Assembly (NCBI GenBank): GCA_007117185.1
Contig: SKHA01000315.1
Coordinates: forward strand, 1 to 23,422
Direction of reading: 5' to 3'
DNA length: 23,422 nucleotides
Source of the DNA: Spirochaeta sp.
Lineage (GTDB): Bacteria > Spirochaetota > Spirochaetia > DSM-27196 > Alkalispirochaetaceae
The notes beneath the pieces were generated by a model that was not told where the DNA came from, ran no database searches, and saw only the letters and a list, made by a program, of their open reading frames with translations. Position 1 is the stretch's first letter; each line of letters starts with the position of its first letter. This document shows positions 14,600 through 23,182 of this stretch, piece by piece. A program made the translations under genes and the position numbers.

Positions 14600-16312
14600 C
14601 TACAAATTCTCGCTGGTGAAGCGTACCGTCCAGATCTCGCCGGCGGGGCTGAACACGCGCCTTCCCCGGCCCCGGAGCTGCTGCACCAGGACCCCGGCAA
14701 TGGAATGTGAATCTATGGGCTCCACCGTTGCATCGGCCTCGGGATCACCGCATTGGATCGTCAGGATCATGGAAACCCTGCCGGAGCGGGCCGTCCGTTT
14801 CAGCAGTTTCACCTGAACCCGGGGAGGATCCCCCGGCGTGGCAGCAGGTTTTCGGATAATCTCAATGATGAACAGCGAGAGGGGTACCGCCACCTTCATG
14901 GAGAGAAAGGGAACGTTGGACTCAAACTCAGCGGCAACAGGTGCCAGCCGGAGAATGCGGTCCAGAAGCGGCCATGTCTGTACCTGAGAGAAGGATTTCT
15001 CACGGTACAGCTCGTCAAACACCTCTCCCAACGTCTCGATGCGGTTCTGCAGATGCTCGGTTCCCCCGATGCGCGCCAGGCTGACAAGGAGCTGCAGGTT
15101 GTTCCGGACGCGGTGGTTGATCTCGTGCAGCAGGTGTTCCCGCTCCCGCTCCAGTTGGTGCCGGGCGGTAACATCAGAGAGGACCAGCCGGATGCCGAGC
15201 GTCCGGTCGGCGCGGTCACGCAGGGCGGTGACCCGTATCTCCATCACCCGGGGCTGGCCGTCGGCGCGGTTCAGCTCCAGCTCACGCACGGAGACGGTGG
15301 CTGCCGCCGCACCCCCCGACTCGATACACCCCTGAAAGTCCTTCTGCAGCGCCGACAGGCTTTCGGAAGCAACGAAATCCCAGATCGGGCGATTGATCAT
15401 CTGTTCCCGGGTGAACCCCAGCACGTCCATGGACGAGCGGGAGACGTAGGTCAGGTTTCCTTCGGTATCCACCGCACAGACCATATCCCCGGCGCTTTCA
15501 ACAATATTCTCGTAGCGCTCCTCCGAGAGGAGCTGGTCCGTTACGTCCCGCCAGAGGATCGTTGTAAACGGATAGTCCGGCTCTTCGGCGTCAAGCAGTT
15601 CCGCCCGGACCACCCGTGAGCCGTCGTGGCGGTCCAGGGTGATCTCCAGGGGCCGGTCCCGTCGACTGGAGTCCTGGAGCCACAGAAGGGCGGAATCCAG
15701 CTCGAAGGGCTGGAAAATCGCCGCCAGCTGCCGCCCCAGGAGTTCCGGTTCGCTCCGCCCCATCAACCGAGCAAACGCCCGGTTGATCCACACGAGCTCC
15801 AACGACTGGTTGATCCGGCAGATCCCCTCGGAGATGTTGTCCAGGATCAGATCCACCTCTCCCTTGAACTCCAGCAGTTCCCGGGTGATGTGGCGGGAGT
15901 AGATCCCGTCCAGACCGAGAATGTCGGACTGACCGAGTTCGGTCATCTTTTCGAAGTGATCCAGGCAATCAGCGAGATACTTGAGGGTCGCGGAAATCGG
16001 ACCCTTGGCGATGTAGATGTCGCATCTGATGCGGGCGCGCAGGGCCGGCGCTTCGGCGGCAACCCCGGAGAGGACGATCGTCTGGATTGAGCTCCACTGG
16101 GGAACCGCCCGAACGATCTCCAGGAGCTTCTCGCCGCTGATATTGGGCATCACCAGATCGGTGATGAGTACCTCCGGCACCGCCGTCTCAATCGCCCGCA
16201 ACGCCTCAACGCCGCTGGAAGCGGTTCTTACGGTATGCCCAAGCTCCCGCAGCCCCAGAGAGAGGAGATCCAGTATGTCCTGATCGTTGTCAACTACGAG
16301 TACGTCGCGCAC
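14600..16312 (-). CDS. receiver-PAS-PAS-HisKA_2 protein with degenerate ATPase domain
   Basis: 570 residues, no transmembrane segment. The receiver domain (1-120) has the acidic pair Asp8 and Asp10, phospho-acceptor Asp52 (VLITDLVMP), Ser82 and Lys103. PAS1 is at about 150-262 (GICRINQSLELVWINRAFA) and PAS2 at about 264-385 (VCAVDTEGNLTYVSRSSMD). A HisKA_2-type dimerisation box, LLHEINHRVRNNLQLLVSLA, follows with His400 as likely phospho-site. The C-terminal region (about 465-570) aligns in order with an HATPase, but where the N-box should read roughly E-L-x-x-N-A-x-K-H-A it reads EIIRKPAATP. The D-x-G-x-G box is also lost (QCGDPEADATVEP). The protein probably cannot bind ATP in the normal way and may be a phospho-acceptor or scaffold. 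The start is GTG 16312 with GGCGGAG just upstream. Confidence 0.88.
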   Translation of the reverse strand: MRDVLVVDNDQDILDLLSLGLRELGHTVRTASSGVEALRAIETAVPEVLITDLVMPNISGEKLLEIVRAVPQWSSIQTIVLSGVAAEAPALRARIRCDIYIAKGPISATLKYLADCLDHFEKMTELGQSDILGLDGIYSRHITRELLEFKGEVDLILDNISEGICRINQSLELVWINRAFARLMGRSEPELLGRQLAAIFQPFELDSALLWLQDSSRRDRPLEITLDRHDGSRVVRAELLDAEEPDYPFTTILWRDVTDQLLSEERYENIVESAGDMVCAVDTEGNLTYVSRSSMDVLGFTREQMINRPIWDFVASESLSALQKDFQGCIESGGAAAATVSVRELELNRADGQPRVMEIRVTALRDRADRTLGIRLVLSDVTARHQLEREREHLLHEINHRVRNNLQLLVSLARIGGTEHLQNRIETLGEVFDELYREKSFSQVQTWPLLDRILRLAPVAAEFESNVPFLSMKVAVPLSLFIIEIIRKPAATPGDPPRVQVKLLKRTARSGRVSMILTIQCGDPEADATVEPIDSHSIAGVLVQQLRGRGRRVFSPAGEIWTVRFTSENL

Positions 16313-16313
16313 A

Positions 16314-16348
16314 GTTCTCCGCCTGAACTCATTATATCGGCGGAGAAC
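16314..16348 (-). promoter_or_regulatory. promoter with inverted repeat upstream of the receiver-PAS gene
   Basis: GTTCTCCGCC (16314-16323) and GGCGGAGAAC (16339-16348) are perfect 10-bp inverted arms separated by 15 bp. On the minus strand a consensus TATAAT (16331-16336) lies between them, and the downstream arm contains the GGCGGAG ribosome-binding site of the GTG start. Transcription would begin between the TATAAT and that arm, so the pair acts on DNA (operator) rather than as an RNA hairpin. No clear -35 box is visible, which suggests dependence on an activator. Confidence 0.55.
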
Positions 16349-16350
16349 CG

Positions 16351-16368
16351 AAAAAACTGACCGTTCAG
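16351..16368 (-). terminator. weak terminator after proW
   Basis: Immediately after the proW stop the minus strand reads CTGA-(ACGG)-TCAG followed by six T. The stem is only 4 bp but the U-run is good. This is the only terminator-like signal before the receiver-PAS promoter. Confidence 0.4.
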
Positions 16369-16369
16369 G

Positions 16370-17218
16370 TTACCCTTCGGTACGTTTTCGCGATGCCGTA
16401 CCCAGCGCCTGGGTCACCCGGTCCAGGAAAATCGCGAGGATGACGATGGCAATTCCCCCCTCGAAGCCCACGTCGATGCGCAGCTGGGTGATACCCCGCA
16501 GCACTTCGTTACCCAGGCCACCGGCACCGATCATTCCGGCAATAACCACCATGGAGAGGGCCAGCATAATCGTCTGGTTTATCCCGGCCATGATGGTGGG
16601 CAGCGCCACCGGCAGCTCCGCTTTCAGCAGCATCTGCTTGTTGGTGCAGCCAAAGGAGAGGGCCGCTTCCTTGATCTCCTTGGGTACCTGGCGGATACCC
16701 AGGTTGGTCAGGCGCACCGCCGGGGGCAGGGAAAAGACCAGGGTGGCGATCACCCCGGGAACGGGCCCCAGCCGGAAGAAGAGTACCGCCGGAATCAGGT
16801 AGACAAACGCAGGCAGGGTCTGCATGAAGTCCAGGGTGGGCCGCATGATGTTCCAAACTTTGTCGCTCTTGGCGGACCAGATTCCCATGGGAACCCCCAG
16901 CAACAGCGCGATGACCACCGAGCTGAAGACCAGCGCCAGGGTGCTCATCGTCAGGGTCCACAGCCCCATGTACCAGATCAGGCTGAACCCGATCAGGGTG
17001 AAGATCGCCACGCCTTTACTGGCAAGGAACCACGCAATGGCGGTGAAGATCGCGATCATCACAAAGGTCGGCGGGGTTTGAAGAACCCACCGGGAGACGC
17101 CGAGCATCCCGTTGACGGTGTCGCTGATGATGCTGAACAGCCAGCCCATGTTGTTCCTGAGCCAGGTAACGATCGTCTCGAAACTGCCTCCGATATCGAT
17201 AAATGTTCTGAAATCCAT
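16370..17218 (-). CDS. proW: glycine betaine/proline betaine ABC transporter permease ProW
   Basis: Inner-membrane permease of an osmoprotectant importer, 282 residues. After an N-terminal amphipathic stretch come about six transmembrane helices. The family core is WTLTMSTLALVFSSVVIALL, VPMGIWSAKSDKVWNIMRP, LDFMQTLPAFVYLIPAVLFF and LGPVPGVIATLVFSLPPAVR. The coupling loop EAALSFGCTNKQMLLKAELP follows, then VALPTIMAGINQTIMLALSM and the GAGGLGNEVLRGI segment. The ATG at 17218 lies 3 bp after the proV stop with GGGGAG 6 nt upstream. It ends in a weak terminator. Confidence 0.94.
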   Translation of the reverse strand: MDFRTFIDIGGSFETIVTWLRNNMGWLFSIISDTVNGMLGVSRWVLQTPPTFVMIAIFTAIAWFLASKGVAIFTLIGFSLIWYMGLWTLTMSTLALVFSSVVIALLLGVPMGIWSAKSDKVWNIMRPTLDFMQTLPAFVYLIPAVLFFRLGPVPGVIATLVFSLPPAVRLTNLGIRQVPKEIKEAALSFGCTNKQMLLKAELPVALPTIMAGINQTIMLALSMVVIAGMIGAGGLGNEVLRGITQLRIDVGFEGGIAIVILAIFLDRVTQALGTASRKRTEG

Positions 17219-17221
17219 GTG

Positions 17222-18472
17222 TTACTCCCCGTCCTGCAAAGCGTCCTGCAGGTCACTGAGGGTCTGGGGCATTTCCGTATCGGATCCCTCGTAGCCCTTG
17301 TTGACCTCGGCGATGATCGCCGCCCGGCTGACCGCTCCCTGAAAATGTCCGTTGTCATCGATCATCGCAATGGGATACCCCGTCGCGATCGCCGTGGCCA
17401 GAAGATCCGAAATCGGCGTTGACGGGGATGTGGTATAGACGTCGTTCTTGATGATTGAGGCAAGATCCTTCTCACCCTTCTTCTGCAGCGCCACCGCGGC
17501 GTCGATGGTGACGATCCCCTTGAGGTGTCGGTCCGCGTCGGTGACAAACACCGACGATGTCTTGTTACGTTCCATCGCCCGGATTGCCGCCTGCAGATCC
17601 TCGCGGGGATAGGTGATCGTTGCCGCACGGCCGCCTACAGTGGCGGCGGTGATCACTCGGGTTCGATCCACATTCTGCACAAAGCGTTTCACGTATTCGT
17701 CCGCAGGTTGTGCCAGAATTTCCTCGGGGGTTCCGATCTGGCGCACCCGGCCGTCAGGACCCAGGATCGCGATGCGGTCACCCAGTTTGAGCGCCTCGTC
17801 CAGGTCGTGGGTGATGAAGACGATCGTCTTGTGCAGTCGTGCCTGCAGTTCCAGGAGCTCGTCCTGCATCTGCGTTCGGATCAGCGGGTCCAGCGCGCTG
17901 AACGCCTCGTCCATGAGCAGGATTTCCGGGTCGTTTGCCAGGGCCCGAGCGAGGCCGACCCGTTGCTGCATCCCCCCGGAAAGTTCCGAGGTAAGGCTCT
18001 CTTCGAACCCATCCAGCCCCACCAGTTTGATCGCATCGAGGGCTTTTTTTCGGCGTTCTTCCTTATCCATATTGCTGATCTCGAGTCCGAACTCGACGTT
18101 ACCGACAACATTTCGATGGGGAAGAAGTCCGAAATTCTGGAAGACCATGGACATTTTGTAGCGACGCACCTCCCGGAGTTTGTCCTGGTCCATCTTCATG
18201 ACGTCTTCGCCGTCAATCAGGATCTCTCCTGCGGTGGGCTCGATCAGACGGTTGAGACAGCGGATAAACGTTGACTTGCCGCTGCCGGAGAGGCCCATGA
18301 CCACAAAGGTCTCCTTGCGCTCGATAGCGAAGGTTGCCCCGTTGATAGCGATGGTACACCCCGTTTTTTTCAGGATCTCACCCTTGCTGATACCCTTGTT
18401 GATCATCGGGATCGCCCGCTTGGGGTTGGGCCCGAAGATCTTATACAGATCGTTCACTTGAATCAGTGCCAT
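17222..18472 (-). CDS. proV: glycine betaine/proline betaine ABC transporter ATP-binding protein ProV (with CBS pair)
   Basis: ATPase of the osmoprotectant importer, 416 residues from ATG 18472. AGAGG followed by six A sets this start; a longer frame would run back through the terminator. N-terminal features are typical of ProV (VNDLYKIFGPNPKRAIPMI). Walker A is GLSGSGKST, the Q-loop is in MVFQNFGLLPHRNVVGNVEF, the signature is LSGGMQQRVGLARAL, Walker B is ILLMDEAFSALDP and the H-loop is FITHDLDEAL. The C-terminal 140 residues are a CBS pair (SSVFVTDADRHLKGIVTIDA and GYPIAMIDDNGHFQGAVSRA). In OpuA the equivalent pair senses ionic strength. A similar salt or osmotic gating is expected here by homology only. 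Confidence 0.95.
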   Translation of the reverse strand: MALIQVNDLYKIFGPNPKRAIPMINKGISKGEILKKTGCTIAINGATFAIERKETFVVMGLSGSGKSTFIRCLNRLIEPTAGEILIDGEDVMKMDQDKLREVRRYKMSMVFQNFGLLPHRNVVGNVEFGLEISNMDKEERRKKALDAIKLVGLDGFEESLTSELSGGMQQRVGLARALANDPEILLMDEAFSALDPLIRTQMQDELLELQARLHKTIVFITHDLDEALKLGDRIAILGPDGRVRQIGTPEEILAQPADEYVKRFVQNVDRTRVITAATVGGRAATITYPREDLQAAIRAMERNKTSSVFVTDADRHLKGIVTIDAAVALQKKGEKDLASIIKNDVYTTSPSTPISDLLATAIATGYPIAMIDDNGHFQGAVSRAAIIAEVNKGYEGSDTEMPQTLSDLQDALQDGE

Positions 18473-18519
18473 TTTTTTCCTCTTGTGCTGGTGACTTTGC
18501 CCCGCTGTGGGAGAAAAGC

Positions 18520-18548
18520 AAAAAAAGAGGGTGCGAAATCGCACCCTC
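18520..18548 (-). terminator. intrinsic terminator between proX and proV
   Basis: On the minus strand GAGGGTGCG pairs perfectly with CGCACCCTC around an ATTT loop and is followed at once by seven T. It stands about 27 bp after the proX stop and about 48 bp before the proV ATG. This is the strongest terminator in the window, yet proV has no obvious separate promoter, so partial read-through is likely. Confidence 0.88.
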
Positions 18549-18574
18549 CCTGGCAGCTTGCGCTGCTATCAGGA

Positions 18575-19459
18575 TCAGTTGGGCAGCCAGCCGACCCAAA
18601 TGTCCCTGTTCTGCTGTCCCCACTCCCGGGCCGCCTCAAGCGTATCCAGGTTGGAATCAGCGATGTGCAGCATCAGCGAACCGATGGTATCGTTGGTCCA
18701 GAAGACGTTGTCGAAGAACGCCGCAACATCCGGAAAGTCGTTCATGATGTCGGGACGACCAAGAATGTAAATGTTGTCGATGGGGAAGACTATTTCCTCG
18801 TCCTGCTCCAGGATCACCAGGGGAAACCGACCAAACATGGAGTGGGGCTGCCATCCCATGCCGACGATGTACTCTTCGTTGGCGATGGCTCCTTCAAGAG
18901 CGGCCATCATTGCAGGACCTGATGAAGGAAGCAGTTCCAGACCCGCTTCGTCCAGGCCGTAAGCCGGGATCAGTTCCTCTTCCGTCTTGATCATCATGCC
19001 GGCGCCTGCGTCGATACCGGTGATTCGTCCACCCAGTCTTTCAACCACTTCGGGTCGAGCCAGGTCTGAGAGAGAGGTAACACCATCATCGTACATGTAC
19101 TGGGGCACGATCAGCCCGGTCACGCCGTCTTCGTAGATTGTCGAGACTTCAACGACGTCTGTGCCTTCGGTGTACACCGTGTGCAGACCCGGGAGCCACG
19201 CTTCCATGAAGAAATCCTGATCACCGGCGGCAACGGAAGAGATCGCAGGACCGACGTCCGCAGCGGTGAGTTCCACGTTGTATCCGAATTCATCTTCCAG
19301 AACGGTTGCCAGAAAGTGAGTCCAGGCCACGCCCTCTTCCCAGTTGACGTATACCAGGCGGACAGTTTCTTTCTGCTCAGCCGCTCCACCGGCAAACAGC
19401 ATTGCCGGAACGAGGCTCATTATGAGCACAAGTGCAACGGTCTTCATCATTATTTTCAT
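18575..19459 (-). CDS. proX: glycine betaine/proline betaine substrate-binding protein (OpuAC/ProX type)
   Basis: Periplasmic receptor, 294 residues from ATG 19459 (AAGGAG with 5-nt spacing). The signal peptide is MKIMMKTVALVLIMSLVPAM followed by LFA-G-G, with no lipobox cysteine. The mature protein matches the OpuAC family: VRLVYVNWEEGVAWTHFLAT, AAGDQDFFMEAWLPGLH, ITGIDAGAGMM, YIVGMGWQPHSMF and the C-terminal NDFPDVAAFFDNVFWTN. Trp40, Trp88 and Trp203 are candidates for the aromatic cage that holds the quaternary ammonium group; this assignment is inference from spacing. Betaine is the likely ligand, though proline betaine, choline or carnitine cannot be excluded. It is first in the proX-proV-proW order, with the receptor gene leading. 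Confidence 0.93.
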   Translation of the reverse strand: MKIMMKTVALVLIMSLVPAMLFAGGAAEQKETVRLVYVNWEEGVAWTHFLATVLEDEFGYNVELTAADVGPAISSVAAGDQDFFMEAWLPGLHTVYTEGTDVVEVSTIYEDGVTGLIVPQYMYDDGVTSLSDLARPEVVERLGGRITGIDAGAGMMIKTEEELIPAYGLDEAGLELLPSSGPAMMAALEGAIANEEYIVGMGWQPHSMFGRFPLVILEQDEEIVFPIDNIYILGRPDIMNDFPDVAAFFDNVFWTNDTIGSLMLHIADSNLDTLEAAREWGQQNRDIWVGWLPN

Positions 19460-19495
19460 ACACACTCCTTTTCGTGTTTGTTTTGTACTAATGAA

Positions 19496-19524
19496 TATAT
19501 ACCTAATTCCGAGAAAAAGGTCAA
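19496..19524 (-). promoter_or_regulatory. proX: proX promoter
   Basis: The minus strand reads TTGACC (-35, 19519-19524), 17 bp, then TATATA (-10, 19496-19501; TATATT two bases further on also fits). The expected start site is about 30 nt before the ATG, leaving room for AAGGAG. Confidence 0.7.
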
Positions 19525-19657
19525 GGAAACAGTACGGAACTAAGCGATTGACGGCGCTATAATTCATTATTTAGCCGTGCATTAACGAGATATGTTGCAC
19601 TTTCGACAGTGTTTTTATATATGATTCTATATTTACGGCTGCTATGAAAGAGTCGAA
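19525..19657. other. AT-rich intergenic stretch between proX and thrH
   Basis: This 133-bp stretch is clearly more AT-rich than the rest of the window and holds no credible gene. It contains a plus-strand TATAAT (19558-19563) and, about 50 bp on, a small CACT/AGTG hairpin followed by TTTTT. There is also a distant 6-bp inverted repeat, AGCCGT and ACGGCT, about 60 bp apart. Its role is unknown; upstream promoter elements or a short RNA are possible. Confidence 0.4.
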
Positions 19658-19686
19658 TTGAGCTTCCCTTTCCACTGTGCTATAAA
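19658..19686 (+). promoter_or_regulatory. thrH: thrH promoter, apparently leaderless
   Basis: TTGAGC (19658-19663), a 17-bp spacer and TATAAA (19681-19686) make a near-consensus promoter. The -10 box ends 5 nt before the ATG at 19692, so transcription should begin at the start codon. No Shine-Dalgarno is present. Confidence 0.7.
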
Positions 19687-19691
19687 AGCGC

Positions 19692-20282
19692 ATGCGCATT
19701 ATCTGTCTCGACCTCGAGGGGGTCCTGGTACCGGAGATCTGGCAAAATGTTGCCGCCCGCACCGGAATTGATGAACTCAACCTCACCACCCGGGATATTC
19801 CGGATTATCACGAGTTGATGGGGAAGCGGCTGCAGATTCTGGACGATCACGGAATCACCCTGGGAGCGATTCAGGAGGTGATCGGAGCGATGGAGCCCCT
19901 CCCGGGAGCACGAGAGTTTCTGGATGATCTGCGCAGCGTTACCCAGGTGGTGCTGCTGTCCGACACGTTTCAACAGTTTGCCGGTCCTCTGATGAAGCAG
20001 CTGGGGTGGCCCACCCTGCTGTGCAACGCACTGGAGGTGGCAAATGACCGCATCACCGGATACCGCCTGCGCCAGGAGAACGGCAAGTACCACGCTGTCC
20101 GGGCGTTTCAGAGCATGGCTCTTGAGGTATACGCCGCGGGAGACTCCTGGAACGATCTGGCGATGATCCTTGAGGCTGACCGGGGAGCGTTTTTCACCCC
20201 TCCGCAGTCGATCACCGACGCCCACCCGGAGGTCCCCGTCTGCATGGATTATGAGACCCTCTACCGCTTTGCGGTGGGGTAA
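19692..20282 (+). CDS. thrH: ThrH-type HAD phosphatase (phosphoserine phosphatase / homoserine phosphotransferase)
   Basis: 196 residues, soluble, close to the length of Pseudomonas ThrH. The N-terminus MRIICLDLEGVLVPEIWQNV carries the HAD nucleophile Asp7 with Glu9 at the second position, the ThrH variant of the usual D-x-D. HAD motif II is VVLLSDTF, the motif III Lys is in GKYHAVRAFQ, and motif IV is AGDSWNDLAM. ThrH removes phosphate from phosphoserine in serine synthesis and can transfer it to homoserine. The family assignment is strong but the in vivo reaction is inferred. It is divergent from proX with its own promoter. The hybrid kinase gene follows 60 bp later on the same strand. Confidence 0.93.
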   Translation: MRIICLDLEGVLVPEIWQNVAARTGIDELNLTTRDIPDYHELMGKRLQILDDHGITLGAIQEVIGAMEPLPGAREFLDDLRSVTQVVLLSDTFQQFAGPLMKQLGWPTLLCNALEVANDRITGYRLRQENGKYHAVRAFQSMALEVYAAGDSWNDLAMILEADRGAFFTPPQSITDAHPEVPVCMDYETLYRFAVG

Positions 20283-20331
20283 TCCCCGGTCCGGTGGCCG
20301 TTTCCGGGTGGTGACAGCACCATCACCCTGC

Positions 20332-20337
20332 TATACT
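20332..20337 (+). promoter_or_regulatory. -10 element before the hybrid kinase gene
   Basis: TATACT ends 5 nt before the first ATG (20343). The only -35-like hexamer is GTGACA at 20311-20316, with a short 15-bp spacer. A leaderless or nearly leaderless transcript would result; read-through from thrH is an alternative. Confidence 0.4.
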
Positions 20338-20342
20338 CTTGG

Positions 20343-22060
<1,718 letters not shown>

Positions 22061-22064
<4 letters not shown>

Positions 22065-22432
22065 CGGTGGGTGACGTGCTGATCGTCGACGACGACCGAA
22101 TGAATCTTATCATTCTGGAAAAACTGGTCTGTGCGATGGGTGTTGAGGTTGCCACCTGTTCCAGCGGCGCTCAAGCGCTGGAAGAACTGCAGGCCACTGC
22201 GTGGCGGGTGGTACTGCTGGACATGCAGATGCCGGAGATGGACGGACCGGAGACGGCGCGTCGGATTCGTGCCCTTGGAGAGGCGATTTCCCAGCCGAAG
22301 ATCGTTGCCCTCACCGCGTTTGTCGACGAGTCGGTACAACAGACGGCACATGCCGCCGGGATGGATGCGGTGATGTCCAAGCCGCTGGACCGCTCAGCTC
22401 TGCAGCGGGTGCTTGATACCGCGAATCTGTAG
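22061..22432 (+). CDS. stand-alone receiver (response regulator) protein
   Basis: 123 residues, a CheY-like single domain with no output part. Acidic pocket Asp10-Asp12 (VLIVDDDRMN), phospho-acceptor Asp54 (VVLLDMQMPEMDG), Thr85 (IVALTAF) and Lys107 (VMSKPLD) are all present. The TTG at 22061 overlaps the kinase stop by 4 bp; GTG 22067 is an equally good start, with GGGATGG upstream. It is probably a phospho-shuttle or protein-contact output of the hybrid kinase. The last 39 bp overlap the 3' end of the ParA gene on the opposite strand. Confidence 0.9.
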
Positions 22433-23182
22433 GGCAACGCGGTAGTAGTCCAGGGCACCGTCGCTGCGCAGGTCGTGCTGAAAGATGGTGTGTCCTGCCC
22501 CGGGAGCCTCCGCCAGGGCGTGGTTCAACCGTATGGCCTTCAGAAGAAGATCCTCCCCCAGGCGTGAGCGTAACTCCTGCAGAATCTGTCGGGAGAAGAC
22601 CGCTCCACTGTCAAAAAACGTGGGAATGATCCCCCGGACGGCAAGATCCGGATTTCGGGATCGCTGCACCTCCTCCACCAGTTCGATGATCTCGATCATC
22701 CCCTCCATCGCCAGAAAGTGGGCCTGCATCGGTATGTACGCTTCCCGCGCCGCTACCAGCGCACTCAGGGTGAGAACCTGGGTGGTCGGCGGGGTGTCGA
22801 TCACGGTGAACTCGTAGCTGTCCATGAGCGCGCCCAGATGTCGCCGCAACCAGTAGACAGCATCAGAGTTGTCAGCGTTGCGCCGTTCAAAATCCACCAG
22901 GCGCCGTGAGGAGGGTACAACGTGCAGCCGCGGCACGTACGAGGGCTGCACCGCTGCGGCGGCGTCAATGCTGCCTTCCAGCACGGCGCTCAAGTCATGG
23001 GTAACCCGGCTCTGGGCAACACCCAGAGACATCGTTGCGTGTGCCTGGGGGTCCGTGTCGATGACCAGAACACGATGCCCGAGGTGGGCCAGAGCGGCGG
23101 CGATGTTGACACTGGTGGTGGTTTTTCCACAGCCACCCTTGCGGTTCGTGAAAACCAGGCGGCGACCGACCCTCTGACTCAT
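22394..23182 (-). CDS. ParA/Soj-family ATPase
   Basis: 262 residues. The deviant Walker A box RKGGCGKTTT has both the signature Lys15 and Lys20. It is followed by SVNIAAALAHLGHRVLVIDT-DPQA, a FTVIDTPPTTQVLTLSALVA Walker B region and VRGIIPTFFDSG, all typical of ParA. It lacks an N-terminal DNA-binding domain, as in chromosomal Soj and in the small ParAs that position plasmids, chemoreceptors or other cargos. No parB or parS-like gene lies within the window, so the cargo is unknown. GGGAGG lies 6 nt before the ATG, which shares an ATGA overlap with the upstream partial gene, so the two are co-translated. Confidence 0.92.
   Translation of the reverse strand: MSQRVGRRLVFTNRKGGCGKTTTSVNIAAALAHLGHRVLVIDTDPQAHATMSLGVAQSRVTHDLSAVLEGSIDAAAAVQPSYVPRLHVVPSSRRLVDFERRNADNSDAVYWLRRHLGALMDSYEFTVIDTPPTTQVLTLSALVAAREAYIPMQAHFLAMEGMIEIIELVEEVQRSRNPDLAVRGIIPTFFDSGAVFSRQILQELRSRLGEDLLLKAIRLNHALAEAPGAGHTIFQHDLRSDGALDYYRVALQIRGIKHPLQS

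Noticed and set aside
16314..16348. Inverted repeat before the receiver-PAS gene as an intrinsic terminator for proW
   Set aside because: On the minus strand the T-run comes before the arms, and on the plus strand the arms are followed by A rather than T.
18473..18544. Upstream extension of proV by 24 codons
   Set aside because: The extension would translate part of the intrinsic terminator and does not resemble a ProV N-terminus; ATG 18472 has a good ribosome-binding site.
20283..20331. Possible terminator between thrH and the hybrid kinase
   Set aside because: A GGTGGTG/CATCACC pairing is imperfect and no T-run follows; the evidence is too weak to list.
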